NCBI GenBank assembly: GCA_029215795.1
Contig: JARDYH010000003.1
Location: forward strand, 97,682,609 to 97,746,608
DNA: 64,000 nucleotides
From: Anniella stebbinsi
Taxonomy: Eukaryota > Chordata > Lepidosauria > Squamata > Anniellidae
Direction of reading: 5' to 3'
Shown here: piece after piece, positions 11,012 through 22,649 of the stretch
Layout: every line of letters starts with the position of its first letter
Numbering within the stretch: the stretch's first letter is position 1
The notes under the pieces: model-generated
What the model was told of the DNA's origin: nothing
The model's database searches: none
Seen by the model: only the letters and a program-made list of their open reading frames with translations
Translations under genes and position numbers: made by a program

Positions 11012-11604
11012 CTGTTTATTACCTAATAGTTATTTTGGTATTTAAAAAGAAAATTGCTTAATGGTTTTCTCTTGAAGTTGCTTTTCTGTATTTATAGGCC
11101 CAGATCCAGCTGTGCTCATGCACAAGTAGCTGTATGTGGCCCCAGATGGAGGTGCACATCTGCGCCACAAGGCACACCCAGCTGTTTCATTGTGATCTAG
11201 ATAAGCATTATAGTTTGGATGCGGATGTACATCTGCATGCATCAGCTTCATACACAAATTCCCTTGCTGGATCAAAGCACTACACTGATTCCCTTTGCAA
11301 CAACCACTCATGTTTCACAGCGAATGGGATGCAACAACCTTGTGATTATATCAAGATGTACATCCACTGCTTACCTTAATTTTTTTCCAGGGGGTGTCTT
11401 CACGGCGCTGCTTAGCAGCTTCTTCCTCTTAAAACCCCGCGGTATTGCAGCTGCGGGGTGGAGGTGGGACATCCCCGGGCCATCCGTCTCACTGAGCCAG
11501 CGCCCTGCCCGGCCTCCACAGACTTCCGGCCATCTACCCTGGAACACCCCCAGCTTGACACCAAAGCGAGGTCACACAGTGGAAGGACCATGGTGACCTT
11601 GCTT

Positions 11605-11790
11605 CAAAGCAAAAAATCGGGGTAAATTCCTGACTTTCTAAATTTGCAGCTTCGGGGAAAAGCTGTACGGTGGCTGCAAATTGGTGGCTGTGTCGTATAA
11701 CTGACGCAGCGCCATTGTGCAGCCACCTCGGGGCAAATAAAGCATATAGAAAGCCCCCTAGTCAGCAGTTTAGTCACTGGTTTATCAAGC
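11605..11790 (-). repeat. Repeat shared with 41800-41930
   Basis: The reverse complement reads GGCTTTCTATATGCTTTATT, then GCCC, GGTGGCTGCA, GCGCTGCGTC and TTATAC, aligning word for word with 41845-41920 (ggctgtctatgtg, gccctgcggtgactgca, cttatacaacgcagcc). The 11385-11600 stretch beside it is unusually CpG-rich and may belong to the same element. Confidence 0.5.
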
Positions 11791-12257
11791 AAAATTGACT
11801 TCCTTCCAATTCCCACACTTCAACTTGTTTACTTAAGAATGGTATAATGTTGTGGCTCATGTAATTTCAGGAGGCATGAGAGTGCCTCCTTAGTTGAGCT
11901 TGGACCAGGAAAAAACACATTCCACCATGTTAAAGGGGTAATTGGGGGGGTCATTCTAACATTCATAAAATTGAAAATGTTTCACCAATCTTCCTGAAAT
12001 TTACATATGCCAGAAAGAAATGTTGGTTTTACATAACCTGAAAATTTCAAGAAGTTTGGTGAACAATTGAGGGAAGGGGGGCAGTTTAAAGTAGAAAAGG
12101 GGGAATGTAATGGGTCTTACTCCCAGGTAAGCATGCAGATGATTGCAGCATTTTAAAAATTGGAGCCTCGGGGATGAGGGGTGGAGAGGGTAAAGATTTC
12201 CTTTTCTTTTCAGCAGAATATTAATCCTACAATTTACAATTTATTTTCTTGTTGGCT

Positions 12258-12296
12258 GTGTATGTGTGTGTGTGTCTGTCTGTCTGTCTGTGTGTG
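12258..12296. repeat. (GT)n / (GTCT)n microsatellite
   Basis: tgtgtatgtgtgtgtgtg followed by four GTCT units. Confidence 0.85.
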
Positions 12297-12317
12297 ATCT
12301 CTTACTCCGCTGCTTGA

Positions 12318-12404
12318 TTTTCAATTCAATTCTATGTGTGTCTACTCAGAAAGTTCCATTGAGTGCAGTGGGTCTCACTCCCGAATCGGTGTGTAGAGGA
12401 TTGC
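12318..12404. repeat. Short CAATTCTAT...AGGATTGCAA repeat
   Basis: Same short family: CAATTCTATGTGTGTCTACTC through GTAGAGGATTGCAACC. A second, partial copy starts near 12565 (tcaatcctatgcatgtctactc). Confidence 0.55.
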
Positions 12405-12944
12405 AACCTTTTCAAGATTTGAACCTGGGGGGTGGAGGGGATGGGACTGCAGGATTTCCTGTACAAAACAATTGTGCATTCTACGATTAACAGCTTCCTT
12501 GCTCGTTTGCTTTATGTGTGTGTGTTCTTTTATTCATTTGATCATCGCTGCTGCTTTATTTTCAATTCAATCCTATGCATGTCTACTCGGAACAAGTTAT
12601 TTTAAGTACAAAAACGACAACATGTGTAAATGCTGAGCATGGAGGATCCTATTTGGATCAAGACTACAGTGCATGGGTAGGGTAGCTACACTTAGGGGGG
12701 GGAAAGTGCCTTTGAAATAAATGGAACATATCTTCCTAGTTGTAAAGTGCTGTGCAGCCTGTTTGCATCAAGGCAAAATTGTCTTTTAAAAATAAAAATG
12801 CCATCATACGTTTTCTATATTGTCCTCTTTCCATATGTCACAGGCTCTCAGTAGGGGCTTGGTACTATTTCTGTTGTGATTTTTGTAAATATTATTGTGC
12901 CCTTTTTATCTTATATTAATATTACATTTTACTTCTGGTCATTT

Positions 12945-14135
12945 TAAGAACATTAGAAGTGCCGTGCTGGATCAGACTGAGGGTCCATCACGTCCAGCAC
13001 TCTGTTCATACAGTGGCCAACCAGCTGTTGACCAGGGACCAACAAAGCAGGACATGGTGCAACAGCACCCTCCCACCCATGTTCCCCAACAACTGGTGCA
13101 CACAGGCTTACTGCCTCAGATCCTGGAGGGAGCACATAACCATCAGGGCTAGTAGCCATTGATAGCCTTTCCCTCCAGGAATTTATCCAACCCCCTTTTA
13201 AAGCCATCCAAATTGGTGGCCATCACTACATCTTGTGGTACCGAATTCCATAATTTAACTATGCGCTGTGTGAAGAAGGGCTTCCTTTTATTTGTCCTGA
13301 ATTTCCCACCAATCAGCTTCATGAGATGACCCTGGGTTCTAGTATTATGGGAGGGGAGAAAAATGTCTCCCTATCCACATTCTTCACACTATGCATAATT
13401 TTGTACACCTCTGTCATGTCTCCCCTTAGCTTCCTTTTTTCCAAGTGAAACAATCCCAGCTGTTGTAACTTTCTCTCATTGGTGAGATGTTCTAGTCCCT
13501 TAATCCTTTTAGTTGCCCTTTTCTGCACTTTTTCCAGCTCTATAATATCTTTTTTTAGGTGTGGTGATCAGAACTGTACACAGTATTCTAAGTGTGGTTG
13601 CACCATAGATTTGTATACAGGCAGTATCATACTGGCAGATTTATTCTCAATTCCTTTTCTTATAATGCCTAACATGGAGTTTGCCTTCTTTACAGCTGCC
13701 ACACCCTGGGTTGACATTTTCATTGAGCTGTCCACCACATCCCCAAGATCTCTTGTTCAGTCACCACCAGCTCGGATCCCATCAGGTTTTTACTTGAAGT
13801 TGGGGAAGGGGGGGTTGCCCCAACATGCATCACCTTCCACTTGCTTACATTGAACTGCATCTGCCATTTGGATGCCCACTCTCCCAGCTTGGAGAGATCC
13901 CTTTGGAGTTCTTCACAATCCCTTTGTGTTTTAACAAACTTAAATAACTTGGTGTCATCAGCAAACTTGGCCACTTCACTGTTCACTCCTAATTCCAGAT
14001 CATTTATTGAACAAGTTGAAAAGCATTGTTCCCAATACAAATCACTGTGGGACCTCATTATTTGCTTCCCTCCATCAGGAGAATTTACCATTTATTCCTA
14101 CCCTCTGCTTACTGTTCTTTAACCAATTACTGATC
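12945..14135 (-). mobile_element. CR1 LINE fragment
   Basis: Long - strand CR1-type remnant. 14091-13720 encodes a CR1 reverse-transcriptase piece with FADDTKLF, then LSKLGEWASKWQMQFNVSK and KVMHVG. Further downstream, 13528-13319 encodes RATKRIKGLEHLTNERKLQQ and LFHLEKRKLRGDMTEVYKIM, the characteristic CR1 C-terminus. The 3' UTR runs to about 12945. Frameshifts and stops make it inactive. Confidence 0.9.
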
Positions 14136-14344
14136 CATAAGAGGACCTCTCCTCTTATTCTATGACTGCTAAGTTTGTTCAGGAGTCTTTTACTTTGTGT
14201 AAGCTGCTTTATATACTGCAAAAAATGGGGCAAAAATATTTAAATAAGTACTATGCTTTTGCTCATACTTCCTTTTCCTTTTTGTTCATATGGCTTCTCT
14301 TCGTATTCCTTATGATTGTTGGGTTTTGGTTTAACCATAAGGGG

Positions 14345-14730
14345 AAGTGAGCATTGACGTGGTCATGTTTGGTGATGATACCAAATTATTTAGTCTTGCT
14401 AAGACAAAGGGGGATTGTGAGGATCTCCAGAAAGATCTTTCCATACTGAGAGAATGGCCATCAAAATGGCAAATGCTGTTCGATGTAAGCAAGTGTAAAG
14501 TGATGCACATTGGAGGGAGGATCACAATTTCACATATAGACTGATAGGATCTGAGCTAACTAGCGGCAACTGACCAAGGAAGAGTTTAGGGCGGGGAGGT
14601 GGACAGCTTGATGAAAATGTCGACCCGGCTACTGTGAAAAAGGCAACTTCTGTGTAAGGCATAATTAGGAAAAGAATCCTAATTGTGAACAGTAATATGA
14701 AAAATGGTAGGTTCTCTGATTTGCACGTGA
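14345..14730 (+). mobile_element. CR1 LINE fragment in opposite orientation
   Basis: + strand translation gives FGDDTKLFSLAKTKGDCEDL and LREWPSKWQMLFDVSKCKVM, the same reverse-transcriptase region as the neighbouring - strand CR1, here with GDD in place of ADD. The coding trace continues past 14540 (gtggacagcttgatgaaaat), then fades. Confidence 0.85.
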
Positions 14731-14993
14731 TGTAAGTAGATTTTTTAATCTTAATATAATAAAAATAACACATTTTAGTGTTAGATTCATGACTGTATTA
14801 GCGGTACGTTAGTTGGGAAACAAATGTATTAGGAAGTGGGAAAAGTGAGTGCATTGCATCATTTGTGACCGACTTCTCTATTCACACGTAGTTTATGATA
14901 TATATAGTAAGTAAAGAACAAACCTAAGGATGCCTTTCTGTGTGTATATATGAGAGAGGCAGGCACACAGAAATAGACAAACAGTGGGGCAAA

Positions 14994-15260
14994 CTTCACA
15001 TATATGCAGATAGGATCTGAGTTAACTATCGGTGCCTGACCAAGAAAGAGTTTGGGGCGGGGGAAGTGGACAGCTCAATGAAATGTCAACCCGGTTGCTG
15101 TGATAAAGGCAACTACCGTGTAAGGCATAATTAGGAAAAGAATCCTAATTCTTGAACAGTAATATGAAAAATGGTAGGTTTATTTATTTATTTATTTATT
15201 ACATTTATATACTGCCCAATATCTGAAGGTTCTCTGATTTGCACTTGATGTATGTTCTAC
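14994..15260 (+). mobile_element. Second CR1-derived copy, interrupted by an L2 tail
   Basis: Repeats 14521-14750 nearly word for word (GATAGGATCTGAG, TGTAAGGCATAATTAGGAAA) at a spacing of about 470 bp. In this copy a 50-bp L2-type tail, with ATTT repeats and ACATTTATATACTGCC, sits between GGTAGGTT and GGTTCTCTGATTTGCAC. The first copy has these words directly joined. Confidence 0.75.
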
Positions 15261-18200
15261 AGCACCTTCTCTCAGCTGAACTTGATGGAATCCCATCCTT
15301 CATCCCTTGGTTTAATTTACTTGCCTCCCTGGCTGGGCCTTGCAGGGAACAATAGGGTAGACAGAGCAGGCATACATTGCACACACAGAGTGGTGAGAGT
15401 GGCAAATCTAAAAGCAAATACATTGCTTTTAAAGAACCAAGGAAATTCAATGGGTCTTTTAAGTAAATATCTATGGATGGAAATGCAGCCCATGCAGGCT
15501 TGAAACGTGACCACAAACATGATCACAATCTACTACTTTAAGATGCAAACAGGAAGAAAAAGCATGTAGCATAAAATGATCTATTATAATTAATATAGTA
15601 AATTGTAACTTATTCTAATATAAGACATTTTCCTGTATCATCTTGTGTGCTTCCAGAATTAATCAGGGATTTTTTATTCCAGTAGAACAATTTTTCAAGT
15701 TGTCTCCAAATACAGACACAAAAACATGAAATGCTTCTTTTCACGAGTCAGTCATAGAAAGCTTTTATCTCTGGACAACGGCTATTGAAAAGTTCAATTG
15801 AGACCCCTCAGATTTCAAGTGAGAGAGCGTAACTTCTGGGGTTTATTTATTATGTTGAAAAGTGGGTGCAACACATATCACTAGCTTTGATTTTATATTG
15901 GATGTCAAAATGGTGTAACATCCTAGCTGATGCTGGCTTGCTTGTCAACTGCATAATATCCAGTCATCCGTTACACAAAGCCATGAAATTCATTAAACAA
16001 AAAACCTACGGTTTACAAAAACAATGTTAAGGCTCTACAGTTTCCAACCAAGCACCCAAAAGCAGGGAAATTGGGAGTTAAGGCTCATAAGCCTTAACGC
16101 CACATCCTCCCTAAGGAGGCAGAAAGTGCAAGTGAAATTCTCATTCTCCCAAAGCAGATAAACCATGAGGACAGGATGGAGAATATGATATGCAGAGGTG
16201 ACTGTGGGGTTGTGGAAAACTCATGACAAACAACTTAGGGCCACCTACTTCTCTCTTTTTGTTTAGAGCAGCCTTTCCCCAACCTGCTGCCCTCCAAAGG
16301 TGTTGGACTACAACTCCCATCATTGCAAGTCAGTATGTCCCAGTCGCCAGTAATTATTGTAGGAGACTATCATCCTTTTAGGAGTATTTCTGCAGACATC
16401 TCTTATCAACCCCCTGAAGAAGGCCTTAAAAAACAACACAGGCCGAAACGCATTGGGCTTGGAAATAAAATATCTTAGCGTTCTGAGAACCTGCTTCTCT
16501 CCTTGTTTTGCCCTGAGTTGGATGCTTTCCTCCTTTCGGTTTTTCTAACTCTTAGAAAAACTGGAAACTGGGGTGGCAATTCTATTCTGATTCTTTGTAA
16601 AGACGTTCCATTGCAATATTTCACAATACATTCAAGTTTTTATATTTTATCTTAGCTGCAAAATATTAATGATGACAACAGCTGCAACCTTAATGTGTCC
16701 TATCTTTTCTGATGAAATTAGGTGAGCTGATGGCTATGCTACCATGTGAAGTTAAGAGAAATATTTTCTGTCTCTCAGTCTTCTTTTCAAATTGCAGCTT
16801 TTGTGAAAGTTTTGTGGTTTTCAGCCAGGTGACCCTAAAAAGTGCATTGGAGACAGTTAAGTCTCTGTAACATTGGATTTATTATAGACTCCAAGAATAG
16901 GTAGTGGCTGTCCGTTTCATAACTCCAGTGACAGCTTAGCTCTTCTCCATAGGACCCAAGGGATGGCATTGCAACAGGCTGTCTGGTTTGAATCCTGCTC
17001 CATGCATTAAATCACAGTCAGCTTCTGAGTCTAAGCCAAAGAGGTTAACTGCAAAAGTGTTTTGTTTTGTTTTTCTTTAATAGCAGAGCTTCTAAAAACT
17101 TTTCACAAATAATATAGTAGAATCTGTAGAGATAGTAACCAGCTAAGAGAGAAATATCAAAATTCCAGAGATGAAAGCTAAATTACACAACTGGCCGTAT
17201 GGCTATGCTGAACCCAAGTGATGTAGAGGGGATTTGGAGAAGGAAAATTTTCTAATTAGTATATTGTTTTAGACTACTCATTTCTCCAACTAGTACAGTT
17301 TATTTAATCAGTGTCTTCTAGTCATCCATTTAAAGCATCATTTCCCAACCTGGGGCCCTCTGAAGCTGAAATATCACAATCCTGGGATATATGATGTTTT
17401 ATTTTGGTTTTAAGTATATAGTTAACTATCCTAAGCACTGTGGTCAGGTTACAAATATGCAGGTTTATACAGAAAGAAATCCTATAACTCCTAGCATTTC
17501 CCATTCAGCCATTCTGGATTGCACCCTAAACCTCTCTTGCCTACAGAGGCTAAATACTGTACTCTGTTTGCTCTAGAGGAAACTACGTCTGTTGTCTTTT
17601 TTTATTTTGAAGCAAGCTTTCATTTCCTTTTAAAGTCTTTATCAGAACCAGTCTGTTTGATTGTTGGAGACAAAGATTTATACTTTCCTGCGTGTTGTAG
17701 ATTTCTGTTTTCAAGTAACCAAATAGTAGGGGTGGGTGTTGAGGGGGAAGAATCTAAAGCAATCTCTAATTGTTAGCTAGGTGTAATCAATTATTCTTAG
17801 TTTGTGTAGTCAGGTGTACATAATAAGCTGCAAACATATGGGAAAGCTTCAGAAGGCTGATATTGCATGCAAACAAAAACATGCTCAACATAAATAATGC
17901 CTAATTTAATGGAGAAGTTAATTTCATGGATTTTAGTTTGCAAAGTTTTTGAAGTGGAAATATGTTTCGCCCTTATGTGCAGCCTTATTTACATTTAACT
18001 ATTTCTAGCCACTGGGACAACAACAACTTGGATTTCAATCTCTGGATGCTTTCAGATAGAAGGCTCCTAGCACTATGAATTTGAAGGCATTGTGCAGCAA
18101 TTCCGTCTTTTTCCCCTTAGCAGATTATCTGCAGTAAGGAAAAAGATAAAAGAAGCATAGGAAAACACTGGAGGGAAGGGTGAAGAGTGGAAGATGTTGT

Positions 18201-18953
18201 CCTCTGAACTGCCCATAAAATTCTGCGAATGAGGCAGGATGGTGGCACTCTAGAAGCCTCATCTAGACACATCCTCGTTTTGCTGCTCAGGATGTTCTGT
18301 GGGTGATATTTTTCCCTCGGGCACTTTCCTTTCCTTGCACATTTGTTCTTGGTTTTGGGAAGAGGGATTCAATATAAGCTGTTTAGCAGCTGTGAATGAG
18401 CAATCTGATTCTGTAGGGCTGCTTTACCTCCAAGTCAGCTCCTGACACCACAGATATAGCCCTCAATCCCTTTTCAAAACATCAGGTAAAGCGTCGTACA
18501 GAAAACTGCAACTTTGAATTTCCATTAAATTTCCAAATTTGGGACTTCTAATATCCTACAGCCCTGTTAGCCCTTTGTACAGTGTATATGCTACATGGTG
18601 CCAAAGCTGAGGACAGGTCACAGCAGTAATGAGACTTGCTATAGCATATGGCCCACGTAGTTATGCAAAGTGTTTGCACACAGATGGCTCTAACATCTAG
18701 ACAGGGAAGCATTGAGATGCATAAATGAAATGTATAAACCAGGAAGATTCCTGATATGACCAGCAGTAATTTTTGCAACTGTGCACTAGGTGAAAGAAGC
18801 GTCACTGTGGTCTTGAAAACGGTTACCAGCAATACCCATGAATGCCCAGTTCATACACTACATCTGTCCAAGTGACTGCATACTTGTGAGTGGTCATGAC
18901 TGCTCACCGGGGGAACAAAAGTACTGATTTCTCAGATTAAGACCCCCTCTAGA
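15261..18953. other. MPPED1 intron, mostly unrecognised
   Basis: Long intronic stretch. Recognisable pieces are a fragment at 16262-16325 (ttggactacaactcccatca, a common reptile repeat end), a similar scrap near 17343, and 16410-16470 (ctgaagaaggc and ggccgaaacgca, a frequent repeat signature). Otherwise I see no exon, RNA gene or coding trace. Confidence 0.4.
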
Positions 18954-19311
18954 TGGATTCCGTTTGACGCCTGCTTAGACGATTATGCGCATAATCGCTG
19001 AAGCGCTTTATCGTAAATGCTTGTATGCAGGAGGTAATTGAGCACTTAACTGGTGACCTTACCGGTTGTTTCAAATGCGCTTTACAGGTAGTTAATGCGG
19101 AGAATTGCTTGTTCACATAGTCAAAATGCGCTTTAACGGCCGGAGCAAAATAAAACTCGCTATTTAACGCACATTCGATAATGCGCATAATCGGAGAGAA
19201 AACGCGCCTCTATGCCCGATTTGCGCTCCGTTCTTGTAGAGGTAAATTTTTTAATGCGCCTTGAAATAGCTTTAAATGCCTCTTGTAGAGGCAGCCCTAG
19301 AGATGTCCTTC
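18954..19311 (-). mobile_element. GCGC-rich element, copy B (inverted)
   Basis: Reverse-oriented partner of 9432-9752 in the same MPPED1 intron. Its outer edges (accccctctagatgg at the low end, gaggcagccctag at the high end) share a CCTCTA core in inverted order, suggesting degenerate terminal inverted repeats. No open frame resembles a transposase, so it is non-autonomous. Confidence 0.75.
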
Positions 19312-19477
19312 CATATGCGGAAGGTGCCTTCCATTTACAGAAGGGCTGTTTTAAACCTTGTGTGAGAACACTGCATGAAAAAAGTGAAATTAAATCCATA
19401 GCTTTCTTTTAGTTGCACAAGAATTTGTGCAACCTCTTGCCCAAGCAGAAGCATGAAAAACACTGTAGAACCTAATG

Positions 19478-20240
19478 TATTTATTTATTTATTAAACCAT
19501 TTGTCTCCCACCCTACATCACTGGGTTCTTAGATAAAATCATACAAATAGTATAAAACAAGAAATCTATGCAGCTAAAAACAAACCATTAATCAAGCTAA
19601 AACCAGTATAGAATTTAAAAGCAGTAAATCAATTAAAACCATGTGCAACCTTGGTGAATTTAGCTGTCAACGCCTTTTCTAAAAAGCCATGTTTTAACTT
19701 GGTACCGAAATGAGTCCAGTGCTGGGGCCATTCGGGCCTCCAAGGGGAGGGTGTTCCACAGCCAGGGTGCCAGTGGAATTCCTTTAAGACTGATGTTATA
19801 TGGTCTTTATGGGATGTACTGGTCAGCTGTCTAGCTGCTGCATTTTGCACTAGCTGCAACCTCCAAGTCATCTTCATGGGCAGCCCCACATAGAGTGCAT
19901 TGCAGTAGTCTAATCGGGACATTACCAGCACATCCACTGTTGTGGCTAGGTTGTCCCTGTCCAGGAAAGGCCAGAGCTGGCGGATCAGCCAAAGCTGACC
20001 CCAAGTACACCTGGCCACAGAGTCCACCTGGGCGTCCAGTGACAAGAATGGATCTAGGAATACTCCTTCAGAGGGAGTGCAACCCATCCAGGACAGGTTG
20101 TTCAACTAATTCCTGGACGTGGGAATTACCAATCCACAGAGCTTTCATCTTATCAAGATTCAGCTTCAGTTTATTGGCCTTCATCCAGCCCATTGCCTTA
20201 GCACTCTATGAATTTTGGTGGAAGCGTTGGTGAAACAGCA
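19478..20240 (-). mobile_element. L2-clade LINE 3' fragment
   Basis: - strand 20105-19629 encodes a degraded L2 C-terminus with SRLDYCNALYVGLPMKMTWR and QLVQNAAARQLTSTSHKDHI. The 3' end at 19478-19495 has the ATTT tail. Stops and frameshifts show it is inactive. Confidence 0.85.
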
Positions 20241-21545
20241 TTAGTAGCTATTTTAGTTCTGCTCACTGTTCTCTGGATCAAACATATTGTAGTCAATTTC
20301 ACTTCAGACCAACTATATTAGAACCTGGATTTAAAAGAACCCCCCATTAAAATTGGAACGCCAATAATGGGTAGTCTCACACTAAGGGTTGATCAGGCGG
20401 TTTAGATGTAATGTTAAACCAGAATTGCTATGAATTCTTGCTTATCATTTCTCTCTTCCTGACAGCAGGAGTGGTTAAACTAACCAGGAAATCATCAGCA
20501 AGCTAAAGCTTATTATTGCATCCAAACCAGGAGTGGTGATTTGTCACTCTCCTAATAAGCCAGAAGCGTATTAGAATATAAATCCTGGCTTGAATGAATC
20601 AAGGGGAATCCAAGCAAGAGTGGTCAGGCAATACTCAAGCATGCTGCTCAGCGACAATAAGTCAGAATTCACACCAATGCTGCAGCTCTCAATCCAATGT
20701 ACATAGCTGCAATTCTGACTCTGAGTACGGTGTGAGACAATTTGCAGAAAAGACCCCAGGGAACTAGCTGGAGTCCCAAGTTCTAATTCTACCACTTTTG
20801 CCAGCCCATAGCCTTTAGGGGAACACCACGTTCCTAACAAAAAAGCCAAAGCAAGTATGAGATTCTATATATATCGAAAGGGTGACTATACACCCTATTT
20901 CCCTTGTTGTTTCTGTGCAGTGTTGCTGCGTTGTTTATATAACACAGCTACCAACGTGCAGACACATCGGGCTTTCCCCCCAAAACTGCACTTTTTCAAA
21001 GTGTCCATTTAATCCGACTTTTCCCTTTGCTCTGAGTTAACTACGTTGTTTCTTCATATGTCAGTGCTGGCCTCAGTTTGGGTTATGGAATTGCGCATAG
21101 CTCTGGGCAGATCGGGTAAGCTCGGGAACGCAGGGCAGGGAGCAGGCTTGACAAGCTGAATCGCCACCGGTGCTGTTGTTTCTCTGCCCACATAGCCTGT
21201 GCTCCCTCCTGCCATCTAAATTTATCATTTCTGTCTCTCTGCACAATTTTGGAACACAATTTCCCCTAATGTACACATTTTCTATGCAATGTATGTATCA
21301 TGTATGCATTTTTTAAATCAGAGAACTGCATCACAAAACTCAAGGATAATTGCATTCCAGTTCATAGTTTAGTTCAGGATGTGAGAATTATATTGGTTCG
21401 TATTACAATGCAGACCAAATGAATTTCGCCTCACATACCTGATTTTAAGCTTATTAAACTATAACTGGTATAGCTAATGAGTTTTTCTCTTATACTAATT
21501 AATAAAAAGGTTTAATCAGCATTTTTTAAAAACCAGCACCACTCA
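20241..21545. other. MPPED1 intron, nothing recognised
   Basis: No exon or identifiable repeat seen before the microsatellite near 21.55 kb. Confidence 0.4.
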
Positions 21546-21549
21546 GGAC

Positions 21550-21612
21550 CACTTATATGCACACACACACGTGCATACGCACGGAGAGGGAGAGAGAGAG
21601 AGAGAGAGAGAT
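21550..21612. repeat. (CA)n and (GA)n microsatellites
   Basis: Short CA-repeat near 21558, then gagagagag from 21584 to 21611, about 270 bp upstream of an MPPED1 acceptor. Confidence 0.85.
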
Positions 21613-21874
21613 ATTTCCCTTAAACAGTTGTCAGTGACAAGATTAGTTCTAATCCCTTTTGTTTGCATAGCTGATTGTTCCATTTTATTAAAATATTATT
21701 CATTTCTTTATACTGGCCAATGAATACATCCACTTTTAAAGATAATTCTCCATATATTCTTTTAAAAGTTAGAAAAGACATTCAACAATATGATTTTTTT
21801 TTAAAATTCGAAGTATGAAATTCCTCAGATAATAAGTTTCTTTGTTCTCCTTTCATATTGTATTTATTTTAAAG

Positions 21875-21988
21875 GTTTCCTAGATTGGGTTCCCAAGAAA
21901 ATGCAAAGAGTGGGTTGTGTTGAATTGCTGAATACGGTCCAGAGACGGATACAGCCACGCCTTCATGTTTTTGGACACATCCATGAAG
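21875..21988 (+). CDS. MPPED1: MPPED1 internal coding exon (GHIHEG metal-binding block)
   Basis: This exon follows a TTTTAAAG acceptor and ends at a G|GT donor. It joins in frame to the 9192-9307 exon, the split Gly codon giving PPLG-FLDW. It encodes FLDWVPKKMQRVGCVELLNT, then a basic stretch and LHVFGHIHEG. GHIH is the canonical GHxH metal-ligand block that closes the metallophosphoesterase active site. In MPPED2 the first His of this block is known to be replaced by Gly, which lowers activity, so the intact His supports MPPED1 and a catalytically competent site. Length is 114 bp, ending after codon position 1. A (GT)n tract starts about 26 bp after the donor. The 12.6-kb upstream intron carries two inverted GCGC-rich elements. 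Confidence 0.95.
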
Positions 21989-22013
21989 GTCAGAAAGCCT
22001 CTTTGATTGTGAT

Positions 22014-22014
<1 letters not shown>

Positions 22015-22046
<32 letters not shown>

Positions 22047-22068
22047 GTATGTGTGTGTGTGTGTGTGT
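22015..22068. repeat. (GT)n microsatellite just after an MPPED1 donor
   Basis: Two long GT tracts separated by GAGTAT, starting 26 bp after the donor at 21989. Confidence 0.9.
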
Positions 22069-22194
22069 AAAATTCCAAGTTAAACTTTCACAGTCTACAT
22101 CACACTTCCTTAGATGCAGGAACCTACCAAATAATTTGATTCAAGTACTGCCGTTATTGTGTAAGATCCAGGTTGTAATAGATGGGTTTATACT

Positions 22195-22427
22195 GGCTGA
22201 ATTCAGACGACACTATAAGCAACTGGGGGGGGGGGGGGGGGGAACAATCGTCAGTTGTATTGACTATCGTGTCGTCCAAATGCTGCCATAGTCAATTCAA
22301 CGCTGATCCTAATTCACACCAGAGTGGATTATTTATTACCATGTTGTGTGGGGAGTACCCCCTAGATGAACAACTGTAAAGTTGATTATTACCCCACCAT
22401 TAACTATTGTGTTGTCAGAATTCAGCC
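22195..22427. mobile_element. GGCTGAATTCAGAC-ended DNA element with G18
   Basis: Terminal inverted repeats GGCTGAATTCAGACGACAC and TGTTGTCAGAATTCAGCC, flanked on both sides by ACT (22192-22194 and 22428-22430), a probable 3-bp target duplication. A run of 18 G lies at 22225-22242. Related to 44443-45002, which has the same termini and the same flanking triplet. Confidence 0.75.
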
Positions 22428-22649
22428 ACTGATTTCAACTGAATTCTGTCCACTTTAGTTATCTGGAATTTGTAGAAGAAAAGCTGAAGTTCTTTTAACT
22501 CGCAAGGGCAACCGTCTGCTAGATTCACATACAAAGGACCATTTAATGAAAACTTTGGTTTTACTGGTAGCAAAAGACTTTCTAGAAACAAGAGAGCTGC
22601 ACCAATCAATGGGGAAAAATGAGAGGAAAATTTGCAAAGATGCTGTAGG

